DNA of 64,000 nucleotides from Legionella geestiana (GCF_004571195.1 NZ_CP038271.1:1-64000), one strand, 5' to 3'; shown: positions 44,796 to 53,704, counted from the stretch's first letter. The notes: generated by a model not told the origin, from the sequence alone. Made by a program: numbers and translations.

Positions 44796-44846
44796 GTGCC
44801 TCCAGCCTGTCATGCCCGCGCAGGCGGGCACCGATTTACTGGCTGG
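44796..44846. repeat. Solo copy of the CCCGCGCAGGCGGG palindrome
   Basis: GTCATGCCCGCGCAGGCGGG with flanking CCTGTC matches the hairpin arm of the 121-bp element at 36545-36665. It lies in the short gap between the antitoxin promoter and the end of the poly-serine gene. Confidence 0.6.
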
Positions 44847-44853
44847 TTAAGTG

Positions 44854-46896
44854 TTAGTTTCGATGTTGCATTTGCTCATCGTCATCATGATCTTGATGCG
44901 TGCGCGGTGCAGTAAAATCCAGCAGCAAGGTGATATCCTTATAAAACGCTTGAGTCTTTTCAGAGCGACCATAAAACGGAATATACTGCTTCCACGATCC
45001 TGCTGCTTCCTGAGCCAGGCGGATGACTTCTGCAATATCATTGAGGTCTATTGTAATCTCATTTTTAGCCTTAAGCAGTGCTTCAATCCTTGCGACTGTA
45101 CGAGGCTTTACCTTGCGGCCACTGAATTTATCATCAATTTCACCCAATATTCTATTTCGGGACTCTTCGGCATTAACCCCCAAATCCTTGAGTGTGTTTT
45201 CATAAACGCGCTGAGTAACATCATCGCGCGTGCATCCACGGTTAAATCGTGCTTCTACGCTAATCCCTGCGATTTTTTGCAGTTTTACAAGTGGGTTTAC
45301 TTCATTATGCACAGCAGTCAACATGCGTGCCACATTAGCCGGTACTTTTTTGTTATCAACTAAAGCTGTTCCGCCGAAGAAACCTAATTTATAGGGAGAG
45401 TCATGTTCATATGGATCCTTTGGATTTTGGATTTTTTCAAGGTAGTTTTTAGCCCTGTCAGCAATACGAACCATGCTGACAGGTTGAGTTGTTAGTATGG
45501 CAGCAGATTGTGAAAAATTGCTACCTCGCCACTCAGCAAAATTACTGCCTGATAAGAGATCTGATCTTTGATCGAAATCTGATTTTTGACCGTCGCTACC
45601 AGGTGAATTTTGGTATGTCGTAGCAACAATAGCAGAATTAGTCCCGGATGAAGAAGAAGTGCTAAGATCACGCGGAGGCAGCTGTGGTTTGGAAGATTGC
45701 GGCTGCTGTCGACTGTCAACGACTGGATCTGAAGAGGAGTGTGTCTGCGAGCCCATGCTTATTTCTGCGTCATTATTAGTCAGAATGGGCGAAGACAAAA
45801 ATAGTGCATTTTCATCATCATCGTCTAAATGATTTGATGAAAGCACTGGCTGAGTAACCGGGCTCGAATGTATGCTGGATGAAGACGAAGACGAAGACGA
45901 AGACGAAGACGAAGACGAAGACGAAGACGAAGACGAAGACGAAGGGGTAAGATTGGCCGCGTTTTGATTGCCTTCAATTTCAGCCACCAAATTATCATAT
46001 TGATCCATCAAAATACTTAATTCACTGCTAAGATCACGATATTCTTCTTGCGGGGTAAAAAAAGCGGGTGGTAGTTGTGAAATATCGAGTGTCTTGGTAA
46101 CTGCATCAAAATAACCATTGGAAATATCTATGCTGCTGTTAACATCGAAGGGTGTCTGTTGACTAATTTCCAGTGATTGATTTGCGTCAAAAATGCTCTT
46201 AAACCGCGTTAAAAACTTTTCCAGAGGACTGTCTGGACTTGTTTGAACAGTTTGAACTGTAGTCGTGCTTTCTGGCGTCATTGAATTAATTCTGCCTGCA
46301 AGCTCCTTAAACTTTAATGCAAGACTTTTTGCATCGCGATTGAGTGACTCACCCAATACCTTCACACATTCATTAATAAGCATAAGAATGCGAGGGATGC
46401 GCTGGTATGGTGGTGAAATTACATATGCCAACGAGAGTTGATTATTAAACTCACTTTTTAATTGCTCATTAATGTCCGCAATAATTTCTGTATGAGCTGG
46501 ATTTGAAAGAATTCTGTTTAACCCCTGAGCATTAACGGTAAGCCACATACATGCTATGAATCTCAGAGCAACAGGGTTGTCTTGATCTTTGATATTTTCC
46601 TTCAGATCATAGATAGCAGTTAAAATTTCCTCAGTTGAGTCTAGCCTTGCGGTTTTTTCACTCCAGAAAGCTGTGCCATTAGCGATAATTTCAAATTTGT
46701 CACGCGCTTTTTGGAGAAACTCTTTATCAGGGCCATCGTTGATTTGTGCAATAATTTTTGTCAGTCCAGTTTGTGCCTGAAGCGCTTGCTGGGTCAAGCT
46801 ATCCTCGGTGGTGGTAAGCTCCCTGAGGACGCGTTTCATTTGTGTGATTTGTTCATCTGTTAACGTTAAGCGTACATTCGATTCACTGGCAGACAT
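44854..46896 (-). CDS. Poly-serine coiled-coil protein, probable PmrA-controlled effector
   Basis: The 680-aa protein has no signal peptide or membrane segment. Domain order: alpha-helical N-terminus (1-290), a run of about 24 serines (near 318-342) encoded by a hexanucleotide repeat, a Ser/Asp/Pro-rich disordered part to about 470, and a helical C-terminus (LLKAKNEITIDLNDIAEVIRLAQ) ending in an acidic tail (HDDDEQMQHRN). No known domain. ATG 46896 follows TAGGA. A PmrA-box-like motif before a TAAAAT -10 suggests coordinated control with Dot/Icm effectors, so a translocated protein is likely but unproven. Confidence 0.75.
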   Translation of the reverse strand: MSASESNVRLTLTDEQITQMKRVLRELTTTEDSLTQQALQAQTGLTKIIAQINDGPDKEFLQKARDKFEIIANGTAFWSEKTARLDSTEEILTAIYDLKENIKDQDNPVALRFIACMWLTVNAQGLNRILSNPAHTEIIADINEQLKSEFNNQLSLAYVISPPYQRIPRILMLINECVKVLGESLNRDAKSLALKFKELAGRINSMTPESTTTVQTVQTSPDSPLEKFLTRFKSIFDANQSLEISQQTPFDVNSSIDISNGYFDAVTKTLDISQLPPAFFTPQEEYRDLSSELSILMDQYDNLVAEIEGNQNAANLTPSSSSSSSSSSSSSSSSSSSSSSSIHSSPVTQPVLSSNHLDDDDENALFLSSPILTNNDAEISMGSQTHSSSDPVVDSRQQPQSSKPQLPPRDLSTSSSSGTNSAIVATTYQNSPGSDGQKSDFDQRSDLLSGSNFAEWRGSNFSQSAAILTTQPVSMVRIADRAKNYLEKIQNPKDPYEHDSPYKLGFFGGTALVDNKKVPANVARMLTAVHNEVNPLVKLQKIAGISVEARFNRGCTRDDVTQRVYENTLKDLGVNAEESRNRILGEIDDKFSGRKVKPRTVARIEALLKAKNEITIDLNDIAEVIRLAQEAAGSWKQYIPFYGRSEKTQAFYKDITLLLDFTAPRTHQDHDDDEQMQHRN
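45881..45943. repeat. Hexanucleotide (GAAGAC)10.5 tract encoding poly-Ser
   Basis: 63 bp of uninterrupted GAAGAC units, read on the minus strand as alternating TCG and TCT serine codons. Slippage by one unit would change the protein by two serines without a frameshift. The tract is within the poly-serine effector candidate. Confidence 0.95.
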
Positions 46897-46927
46897 GGAT
46901 GTTTTCCTACAATTGGGTTGAGCTTAA

Positions 46928-46961
46928 ATTTTACTCTAGTGAAACTTAAGAGACACTTAAG
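46928..46961 (-). promoter_or_regulatory. PmrA-box-like motif and -10 of the poly-serine gene
   Basis: On the minus strand CTTAAGTGT, two bases, CTTAAGTTT (46942-46961) follows the published PmrA pattern CTTAA-x4 twice at an 11-bp period. Eight bases later is TAAAAT (46928-46933), 31 bp before the ATG. The arrangement is the same as at 15584-15616. Confidence 0.7.
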
Positions 46962-47156
46962 ATAAAAGTATTTCTTTATGTTTATTCTGTGCGCCGGACA
47001 TTATCATCGCATCAACGCCAGATAGATGAACCTTTAGTAGGTGTCTTTAAAAGATTGCCCAGTACACAGCATCTTTCCATAAAATCAACGCATCTGTGTA
47101 CGGGACGAAAAATCGTTGTCTTCCCGGGGCTCATGCTGGAGTTAGCCCCGTGCCGG

Positions 47157-47277
47157 CACAGGGATGGGTTCCCGCCTGCGCGGGAATGACAGGATTCGGG
47201 TTGTGTGCAGAGGCCAAAATCTCCCCCACACTGTCTTCCCCGCGCAGGCGGGGACCCATTCGGGGTGTGGCACGGAG
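47157..47277 (-). repeat. Inverted copy of the 121-bp CG-rich hairpin element
   Basis: Inverted relative to 36545-36665 and nearly identical over 121 bp, including the hairpins CCCGCCTGCGCGGG and CCCGCGCAGGCGGG. It lies in the 510-bp gap (46897-47406) between the poly-serine gene promoter and the SDR gene. The rest of that gap holds no gene I can support; unrelated flanking sequence on each side. Confidence 0.85.
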
Positions 47278-47406
47278 CCAACGCATGGAACGATTCAGCC
47301 TGGTCACGGTACAAAAATACATGTGAATCCCCCGGCGCGGAAAAAATGCCCCGTACACAGAACAAGAACAGAAAACATCCACTATTGCGTGATTCAACGG
47401 ACTTTC

Positions 47407-48186
47407 TCACCCACGGTGCAAATGATTCGCCGATGCCTGTGCCGTAGGGAGGATGGTTACTTCAGCAATATTCACGTGCGCCGGACGGGTGGCCATCCAT
47501 ACGGCCGTTTCTGCGATATCGTCAGCACTGAGAGGCGTGAATTCGCTATAAAACGCACGGGCGCGTTCGGCATCGTTCCAGCGAACGGTGGAAAATTCCG
47601 TTTCTACCGCACCGGGTGCTATTTCGCTCACGCGAATCGGGGTGCCGAGCAGGTCGAGGCGCAGGGATTTGGTGATGGCGCGTACGGCGTGCTTGGTGGC
47701 CGCGTACACGTTACCGTGCGGGTAGCATTCCTGGCCGGCTATGGAGCCGACATTAATAATGTGGCCGCGTTTTTTTTCGAGCATCCCTGGAAGCAGGGCG
47801 CGGGTGACGTAGAGCAGGCCTTTGATGTTGGTGTCAATCATCGTTTCCCACTGAGTAATATCGCCCACCTGCAGCGGCTCTTTGCCAAGTGCCAGTCCCG
47901 CATTGTTAATGAGAAGGTCAATGCTTTGCCATTCAGGGGGAAGGTTTGTTACAACGCGCCGAACGGCTTCCCTGTCGCGCACATCGAGCTGCAGAACAAG
48001 TGTCTCGGTCTTGTGCAGTGTTTGCAGCGTTGCCGCCAGTGATTCAAGGCGCGAGAGCCGTCTTGCACAAAGAATGAGGCGTGCACCGATGGCGGCAAAG
48101 TGTCTTGCGCAGGCTTCACCAATACCGCTTGATGCACCGGTTAAAAAAACAGTTTTTCCAGAAAAAAGCATTTTAAAAAAATCCAT
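47407..48186 (-). CDS. Short-chain dehydrogenase, YdfG-like
   Basis: NAD(P)-dependent SDR: the TGASSGIG cofactor motif, NNAG, catalytic Ser in NVGSIAGQ and Tyr/Lys in YAATKHAV are all present, followed by EIAPGAVETEF. The sequence is closest in style to YdfG-type 3-hydroxy acid (serine, threonine) dehydrogenases, which fits the transporter just upstream. The start is uncertain: ATG 48186 gives 259 aa and overlaps the transporter by 14 bp; ATG 48171 gives 254 aa and is also possible. Confidence 0.85.
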   Translation of the reverse strand: MDFFKMLFSGKTVFLTGASSGIGEACARHFAAIGARLILCARRLSRLESLAATLQTLHKTETLVLQLDVRDREAVRRVVTNLPPEWQSIDLLINNAGLALGKEPLQVGDITQWETMIDTNIKGLLYVTRALLPGMLEKKRGHIINVGSIAGQECYPHGNVYAATKHAVRAITKSLRLDLLGTPIRVSEIAPGAVETEFSTVRWNDAERARAFYSEFTPLSADDIAETAVWMATRPAHVNIAEVTILPTAQASANHLHRG

Positions 48187-49447
48187 AAAGAATGGCTGAA
48201 ACTGCCAATAAACCAATAATAATCGTAAATGAATCAGAAAAACGCGAACGATACTTCTTAAGTGCTGGAATGCGGGTAAACGCATACATCGGCATTAAAA
48301 ACAGCAGGAGCGCGATAATCGGGCCACCAAGGCTTTCAATCATTGAGAGAATGCCGGGGTTTAAAGTAGCTACGGCCCAGCAGCTCACAAGCATGAAGGC
48401 ATCAATAGCGCATCTTCGCCTGAAAAGATTCGCGGGCTTTCTCGCAAGCGCCTGCTGCAGAATGCCCTCTATCCCCTCACGTGCACCAAGATAATGCCCA
48501 AAAAACGATTTGGCAATTGCAATAAAAGCGATACAGGGTGCCAGAACGCTGATAAAGGGGGTATCAAAATGATTGGCAAGGTAGGAAAGAATCGAGATAT
48601 TCTGTGCTTTAGCCTCCAGAAGGTCGTTTGGTGAGAGGCTGAACACACAGCTGAAGACAAAAAACAGCACGGTTAGCACCATTAGCAGATGGCTTTTGCG
48701 AAGAATTCGACTGGCATTCGTGTCGGCTTGAAGCGCATCGGCGGTTTTCTGACTTTTTGCAAATGCTGAAATCACGGGCGAGTGGTTAAACGCAAAAACC
48801 ATTACCGGCAGGGTGAGCCACAGGCTTGACCAGGTCGCCGTATCCGTGAGCGCGCGAGCTTCAGTAAAAACCGCACCATTCCACTCTGGAATCAGCCAGA
48901 CAGCGAGCGCCAACAGTACGAGTATAAAGGGATAGACCAGCATGCGCATGACGCGAACGATAACATTCTCACCCATACGCACAACCGCCATTAACGCGCC
49001 GACCAGTAAGAGCGCCAGCAGCTCACGGGGCGGCGGGGTCATGTTGAGCTGATGCGCCATGAAACTGCTTGTGGTGTTGGTAATCGCGACACTGTACATG
49101 AGGAGTATGGGATAAATCGAGAGAAAATACAGCCAGGTCAAAAGGTTGCCGGCCATTGGCCCAAAATGTTCGCGGCTGACATCCGTGATGTCGCGGCTTG
49201 TATTACTGCCTGAGAGCACAAAGCGGCAGAGTGCACGGTGCGAAAAATGGGTCATTGGAAAAGCAAGAAGACTGACAAAAATCAGTGGCCAGAAACCACT
49301 TAAGCCCGCGTTAATAGGTAGAAAAAGCGTTCCGGCACCGATGGCAGTACCGAAGAGGCCGCATACCCATAAACTGTCAGCAGCGTCTGAAGGGGCGCGC
49401 GCGAGCGTTTTTGTCTGCTCACACAACTCGGCAGCATTTGAAATCAT
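48173..49447 (-). CDS. Amino-acid permease of the HAAAP family (SdaC-like)
   Basis: A 424-aa membrane protein with about eleven hydrophobic segments. The N-terminal GTAIGAGTLFLPINAGLSGF is the hallmark of the hydroxy/aromatic amino-acid permease family, which includes SdaC (serine) and TdcC (threonine). AFNHSPVISAF and SFFGHYLGAREGIEGIL are family-typical. Start 49447 was chosen for its GGAGGA ribosome site; an earlier in-frame start lacks one. Its gene overlaps that of the SDR, pointing to uptake and oxidation of a hydroxyamino acid such as serine or threonine. Confidence 0.88.
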   Translation of the reverse strand: MISNAAELCEQTKTLARAPSDAADSLWVCGLFGTAIGAGTLFLPINAGLSGFWPLIFVSLLAFPMTHFSHRALCRFVLSGSNTSRDITDVSREHFGPMAGNLLTWLYFLSIYPILLMYSVAITNTTSSFMAHQLNMTPPPRELLALLLVGALMAVVRMGENVIVRVMRMLVYPFILVLLALAVWLIPEWNGAVFTEARALTDTATWSSLWLTLPVMVFAFNHSPVISAFAKSQKTADALQADTNASRILRKSHLLMVLTVLFFVFSCVFSLSPNDLLEAKAQNISILSYLANHFDTPFISVLAPCIAFIAIAKSFFGHYLGAREGIEGILQQALARKPANLFRRRCAIDAFMLVSCWAVATLNPGILSMIESLGGPIIALLLFLMPMYAFTRIPALKKYRSRFSDSFTIIIGLLAVSAILYGFF

Positions 49448-49641
49448 GCACACATCCTCCGGGCACGAGTCCAAAATAAAAGACTTTTTGGACGGTATCC
49501 ATGCATCATATCGAATGGGTGTGTCCAAATCAAGGGATTTGTGTATAAATGTTGGTCAGGCGTTGGGGTGGGCTGCATGCTTGCAGTCAAAGCCAAATCG
49601 CCATAGAGTGTAAGTTTAGCAACTACCGAGGGACTCTTAAC

Positions 49642-49983
49642 ATGTACAAGAACGTATTGCGCGCCAGTGTTGCTGCTGCCTTTCTGTTTACACTCACACC
49701 CGCACATGCCGCAGACGCGCCTCAGCCTGCGACTGTGCAGCAGTTGATGCAGCTCCAGCAGCAGATGCAGGCGCTCTCCACCCAGCAACAGCAGCAGATT
49801 CAGAAACTGAACCAGCAGCTTCAGGCGCAGCTTAAACAGATACAGTCTGATTTGCAAAAGCAGATGCAGGGCATGAATGATTCCACTCAGGCACAGATGA
49901 AAAAGCTCAAAAGCGACCTGGAAGAAGAAATATGGCAGGTGCAGCAGACGGCTACCGATGCCATGCAGAAAGCGAAGTCGTGA
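49642..49983 (+). CDS. Exported Gln-rich coiled-coil protein, 113 aa
   Basis: MYKNVLRASVAAAFLFTLTPAHA is a strong signal peptide; ATG 49642 has GAGGGA before it. The rest is an almost pure coiled coil, extremely rich in Gln (QQQQQIQKLNQQL) with hydrophobic heptads, in the style of Legionella periplasmic coiled-coil proteins. No enzyme domain. The gene stands alone between the permease and the next orphan gene. Function unknown. Confidence 0.75.
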   Translation: MYKNVLRASVAAAFLFTLTPAHAADAPQPATVQQLMQLQQQMQALSTQQQQQIQKLNQQLQAQLKQIQSDLQKQMQGMNDSTQAQMKKLKSDLEEEIWQVQQTATDAMQKAKS

Positions 49984-50016
49984 CGCATGGTGTACTGATG
50001 ACACCCTCAAAATTGG

Positions 50017-50025
50017 TGCTATAAT
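50017..50025 (+). promoter_or_regulatory. Extended -10 promoter of the 241-aa gene
   Basis: TGC directly before a perfect TATAAT (50020-50025) makes an extended -10 element. It is 38 bp before the ATG at 50064; an ATG at 50031 would be too close to it to be used. The -35 is poor, as is normal for such promoters. Confidence 0.6.
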
Positions 50026-50063
50026 GGTCAATGGCGCAAAAACAAAGTCAGAGGGCAAATAAA

Positions 50064-50789
50064 ATGAGCCTTTCTAAGCAAGAGTCTTCTAAACCCGGTG
50101 TGCCAGTTGTAGCTGGTTCATCAACGTCTGGCCGTGAACTTGAAGGATATAAGTTTGCAGAGGACTCCGTTATTAACCAGATGGCGTATCTATTTGGTGG
50201 CGATGACGGTGAAGAGCTTGCTAAAAACATCCGTGAGGAAGCCGAAAAGCGATTCCCTTTGCCCTTACAAATACCAGAACGTAAGCGTTATATCGAAGAA
50301 GAAGTTAAAAAACGCGCAGTTTCGGCAGATGAGAATTTTCGACAGGGGTTTATGAGTGTTTTTGAACACATGATGGCCAATAATCCTGACCCAGGCAAAC
50401 CGTGGCGCGGAAAGCTGAATCAAGAAATGATTGCAATGATGCAGGGAATGGGTTTGAACATTGACCCTGATAATGTTCAAACGTTTTATGAGCCGGGCCC
50501 ACCGAGAGTTTATGGTATTGCCTGGATTAACCGCCCGACAGAAAATCTGAAGAATGAAAATTCTGAGATAAACAAACTTGCAGATACCTATAAGAACAGT
50601 TTGGACCGTGAATCACAGAATACATCTTCTAAAGATTGGGTTGCACTTAAAGCAGACAAGCCTAAGATTTCGCGAGAAGATTTTAACAAAGAGGTGGAAA
50701 ACACAATTAGTCAACTAATGAAACCTGCTGAAGCCTCCATGTCTCAAAGCTCGCATGAGAGCGTTGTGCCAAACCGCAATCCTCTTTAA
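50064..50789 (+). CDS. Orphan soluble protein, possible effector, 241 aa
   Basis: ATG 50064 with GAGGG upstream is preferred to ATG 50031, which overlaps the promoter. No signal peptide or membrane helix. The N-terminus is Ser-rich, followed by a charged helical region (EELAKNIREEAEKRFP) and an aromatic beta-type segment (YEPGPPRVYGIAWINRPTENL). The tail is Ser-rich (EASMSQSSHESVVP). I recognise no domain. The codon mix and A+T content differ from the neighbouring malic enzyme. It is convergent and overlapping by 4 bp with the ZIP-like gene. Confidence 0.6.
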   Translation: MSLSKQESSKPGVPVVAGSSTSGRELEGYKFAEDSVINQMAYLFGGDDGEELAKNIREEAEKRFPLPLQIPERKRYIEEEVKKRAVSADENFRQGFMSVFEHMMANNPDPGKPWRGKLNQEMIAMMQGMGLNIDPDNVQTFYEPGPPRVYGIAWINRPTENLKNENSEINKLADTYKNSLDRESQNTSSKDWVALKADKPKISREDFNKEVENTISQLMKPAEASMSQSSHESVVPNRNPL

Positions 50790-51595
50790 GACCTGCCCGC
50801 CATTCCATGAGGAAGGCCGATGGCGCTGCTTTCAACCCAGGTTTGCATTAAAAGAATCGCAATAATGAGCAGCGCCCCGCCAGTAAACCAGCAGTAACTG
50901 GTGAGGCTTGGCGCTGGCAGCTCTTCGCGAAATACATTCAAAAGGACTGAGCCCGCAAGAAATGCCACCATAAACGCCGCAATGAGAACATTTACCGGGT
51001 CAAAAATGACCGTACAGAGCCAGCCTGAAAACAGTGCGGCAATCAATAAAAAACGGCCTGATTTACGAAAAGAACCCGGATAGAGGCGCGAGAATTTTCT
51101 ATCCGTCAGCACGAAGTGCAGCGACATCGCGGCAGTGAAAATAATGGTGGCGGTAACGCTCGTTGCAGCGCGCAGCGACATTGTGTAGGTAATTAAAAAG
51201 TTATACAGCATAAACATGCCAAGGTGCAGCGCGTAGACCTGTTTCTCGCCTCCCGTGCGTTCACGACTTTTTAAAGCAAGGAGGTCAAAACCGTAATACA
51301 CCATAAAACCACACAAAGAAATGATATAAATCATCAATTCCGCAAAGGGTGTCAGGCGGTTGCCGGCCAACAAAAACTCACCCACCGGTTTATTGTATTC
51401 CACAAGATTAGGAAGCATGTGCAAAAACACATACGCGACCGCGACACCACCGGCAAAAGAGCCATAGGCCACACCTGAACCCGGCAGGTTTTTCGAAAAC
51501 CAGGGGCTTAAGGCATGAAATGCCATGAGAAAGAGGGTGGCAAGGAGTGCCACCAGCAGATGAGGCGCACTAATCCAGAGCAGTTCGTTCGACAT
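50786..51595 (-). CDS. ZIP-like multi-pass membrane protein
   Basis: A 269-aa protein with about eight hydrophobic segments. GGVAVAYVFLHMLPNL near residue 50 and VAFLAGSVLLNVFREELP near 220 resemble helices 2 and 5 of ZIP metal transporters, which carry His and Glu ligands (H59 and E225-like positions). The classical HEhPHE motif is not present, so a metal substrate is only suggested. It is coupled (26-bp overlap) to the proline iminopeptidase gene, and its stop overlaps that of the convergent orphan gene. Confidence 0.6.
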   Translation of the reverse strand: MSNELLWISAPHLLVALLATLFLMAFHALSPWFSKNLPGSGVAYGSFAGGVAVAYVFLHMLPNLVEYNKPVGEFLLAGNRLTPFAELMIYIISLCGFMVYYGFDLLALKSRERTGGEKQVYALHLGMFMLYNFLITYTMSLRAATSVTATIIFTAAMSLHFVLTDRKFSRLYPGSFRKSGRFLLIAALFSGWLCTVIFDPVNVLIAAFMVAFLAGSVLLNVFREELPAPSLTSYCWFTGGALLIIAILLMQTWVESSAIGLPHGMAGRS

Positions 51596-52634
51596 TCCGT
51601 TTGTCCTGTTCGGTATCCTGCAAGCGCTTCGCGAGCGCTTTTGCGGCAGTTACCAGTGCCTTAGTGGTTTCTGGTTCCCATTGAGAATGGCCCGAAAGCG
51701 GGCTCATGCGTACAACAAGGCTTTGGTCGGTATTGACAGCTAAAAGCGCATCTTCAAGTTCATCGGCCATATAACCCGGGCAGACAATGTCATAAAGACC
51801 ATGGACAATGTAAACAGGGATGTCTTTAATTTTTTCTATATCTTCAAGAATTTGATTGTGACGCAAAAAACAGCCATGCTCAAAGTAGGTGGCTTCCGTT
51901 AATCCCATGTTAACGCCATCCGGCGAATCCCCCCATTCAAGCTCTGAGGCATCTACTTCAAGGTAGGAATTACGTTTTTCCCAGCGTGCAATAGCGCTCG
52001 CTGCGGCCTTTTGGACAGCGGTATCGGGATGTTGCAGGAGTTTATATACGATGTGATATATTTTATCAGCAGCTGTCGAAAGGGGCAGGCCGCTTGCCGC
52101 AATCAATGCATCAAGCTCTTTTTTAAACGCCTGCCACTCACGTGCCTTCAGAAGTGCGGCAGGGCTGTTATCGCGTACAAACGCACTGATATCATCCTCA
52201 CGCACCAGAAAAATGCCGCGCAAGAGTAGCCCTGAGACTCGCCCTGGATGCGCTTCAGCGTACAAAAGCGCCAGTGAAGAGCCCCATGAGCCCCCAAACA
52301 CTACCCATTTATCAATGTTAAAGAGTGTTCGGATTTTTTCCATATCGGCAATCAAATCCTGCGTGGTGTTTTCACGCATTTCTCCATGTGGGGTGGATTT
52401 TCCGGCACCGCGCTGATCGGTCACGATAATATGGTATATTTTAGGGTCAAAAAAACGCGCAAAATCCGGGGTGGTACCGGCGCCTGGCCCGCCATGCAGG
52501 GTGATAACCGGAATACCGAGTGTGTTGCCATAGCTGGCCACGTAAATGCTGTGCAGCGTGCTGACTGTTAGCATTTGTTCACGGTTAGGAGACAGCTTGG
52601 GGTAGAGCGTGTTTAAATTGCGTCTATCTGGCAT
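51570..52634 (-). CDS. Proline iminopeptidase-like alpha/beta hydrolase
   Basis: ATG 52634 with AGGAG gives 354 aa; an earlier in-frame start at 52796 overlaps the upstream gene. The S33 family core is complete: LHGGPGAGTTPDF (oxyanion), TDQRGAGKSTP (the DQRGAGxS signature), nucleophile Ser in GGSWGSSLALLYA, Asp in VHGLYDIVCP and His in SGHSQWEP. These enzymes cleave N-terminal proline from peptides. The insert between the core halves is short of some family members. Confidence 0.9.
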   Translation of the reverse strand: MPDRRNLNTLYPKLSPNREQMLTVSTLHSIYVASYGNTLGIPVITLHGGPGAGTTPDFARFFDPKIYHIIVTDQRGAGKSTPHGEMRENTTQDLIADMEKIRTLFNIDKWVVFGGSWGSSLALLYAEAHPGRVSGLLLRGIFLVREDDISAFVRDNSPAALLKAREWQAFKKELDALIAASGLPLSTAADKIYHIVYKLLQHPDTAVQKAAASAIARWEKRNSYLEVDASELEWGDSPDGVNMGLTEATYFEHGCFLRHNQILEDIEKIKDIPVYIVHGLYDIVCPGYMADELEDALLAVNTDQSLVVRMSPLSGHSQWEPETTKALVTAAKALAKRLQDTEQDKRNVERTALD

Positions 52635-52686
52635 GATTGGCTCCTGAAGCTGGCGACAGCATCTAAAAGCCATTATCTTAACGCAA

Positions 52687-53688
52687 TTATGCCGAATAGG
52701 AACAGGTTTGTTCGGGGCTGAAGCGCGCATGCAGCTCTTCAAACATTTGCGCCGTTGCTGTAGCAAATAAATGCCAGCCCGGATTTCGGTGGGCATTAAT
52801 CAGCGCTTTATTTTCATGCTCCCAGTCGGTAATGGATTTCATTACATCGTCAATAGCGGGTTCATGCATTTCCGTGATGTTTTGATACAGGCTTTTAAGC
52901 CCGTTAAATTTATCGTGTGTCAGCGGATTATTTTCCTGAAGCATTATGATTTTATCCAGGCGGCGATAAAGGGCTTTCGCAATGGTGCGCTGCTCATCAT
53001 TAAGATGAAAAGCATCGGGCGGTAGCGGCAGTACAAAAAAGCCGACCGGCATTATGAGACGCTCTTTGCTGAAGCGTGCGCTCAGTGGTGGAGAGCTGAA
53101 GAAAAAGCTCGAGACGCCATTGCCATGTTTCCCTTGACGCCCACGTGCCATGTCCACGAAGCGCAGGGCAGTATGGCGGCAGGTATTGGTGAGGGGGTTT
53201 AGAAAGTATTCAGGATTGTCTTCAGAGAGCTGAGCCTCTTCAGTGGGCGTAATGAGCGCTTTTCTGACCCCATTGACGTTGCCTGCTTCATCATATGCTG
53301 GTACCGTTGCCCAGAGCTTAAAGCGGTAATCTTCTCTCTCGTCAGGGTTAATATTTCTGAGCCGATGGTCGTTTAAACGCTGCATGGCTTTCAGGCGCTC
53401 GATAAAATCAAGATAGTTTTGCCAGGTAATGGCCCATGCTTTGTAACGCACCTGAATGTCTTCGGATAGCGTTACATACTCGTTCTGCACAACGGCATGC
53501 CAACCAATGGGATTCGAATATGCTCTGGGGAGTATGTTGCTCTTGCCGTAGGCGGCAATCAAGGTCACGTTGCCATCCACATGGCGCACGCCAAAACTGA
53601 TAAAAGAATGCAGATTGTCCCCGAAATTTTTCCTGCCATCATAATTACAGAGGGCTACAAAAAATTCATCATGGGTTTCTGAGGGCAT
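52687..53688 (-). CDS. Orphan protein, 333 aa
   Basis: I do not recognise this soluble 333-aa protein. ATG 53688 was chosen for its AGGAG site; an upstream start at 53739 lacks one. An N-terminal alpha/beta region with many Asn/Tyr (DEFFVALCNYDGRKNFGDNLHSFISFGV) is followed by NTCRHTALRFVDMARG, where a cysteine and histidine sit close together, then a helical C-terminus (RLDKIIMLQENNPLTHDKFNGL). No signal peptide. Effector-like in composition but without direct evidence. The Shine-Dalgarno region can fold on itself. Confidence 0.6.
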   Translation of the reverse strand: MPSETHDEFFVALCNYDGRKNFGDNLHSFISFGVRHVDGNVTLIAAYGKSNILPRAYSNPIGWHAVVQNEYVTLSEDIQVRYKAWAITWQNYLDFIERLKAMQRLNDHRLRNINPDEREDYRFKLWATVPAYDEAGNVNGVRKALITPTEEAQLSEDNPEYFLNPLTNTCRHTALRFVDMARGRQGKHGNGVSSFFFSSPPLSARFSKERLIMPVGFFVLPLPPDAFHLNDEQRTIAKALYRRLDKIIMLQENNPLTHDKFNGLKSLYQNITEMHEPAIDDVMKSITDWEHENKALINAHRNPGWHLFATATAQMFEELHARFSPEQTCSYSA

Positions 53689-53704
53689 GCAGGAGACTCC
53701 TGAT
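53689..53704 (-). promoter_or_regulatory. Palindrome over a ribosome binding site
   Basis: On the minus strand CAGGAG-T-CTCCTG directly precedes the 333-aa orphan start, with AGGAG as the Shine-Dalgarno. A CAGG/CCTG hairpin with a 5-base loop could hide the site. Only the sequence suggests this. Confidence 0.3.

Noticed and set aside
47164-48042. 292-aa plus-strand open frame
   Set aside because: It runs through the CG-rich repeat and antisense to the SDR gene, which has all catalytic motifs.
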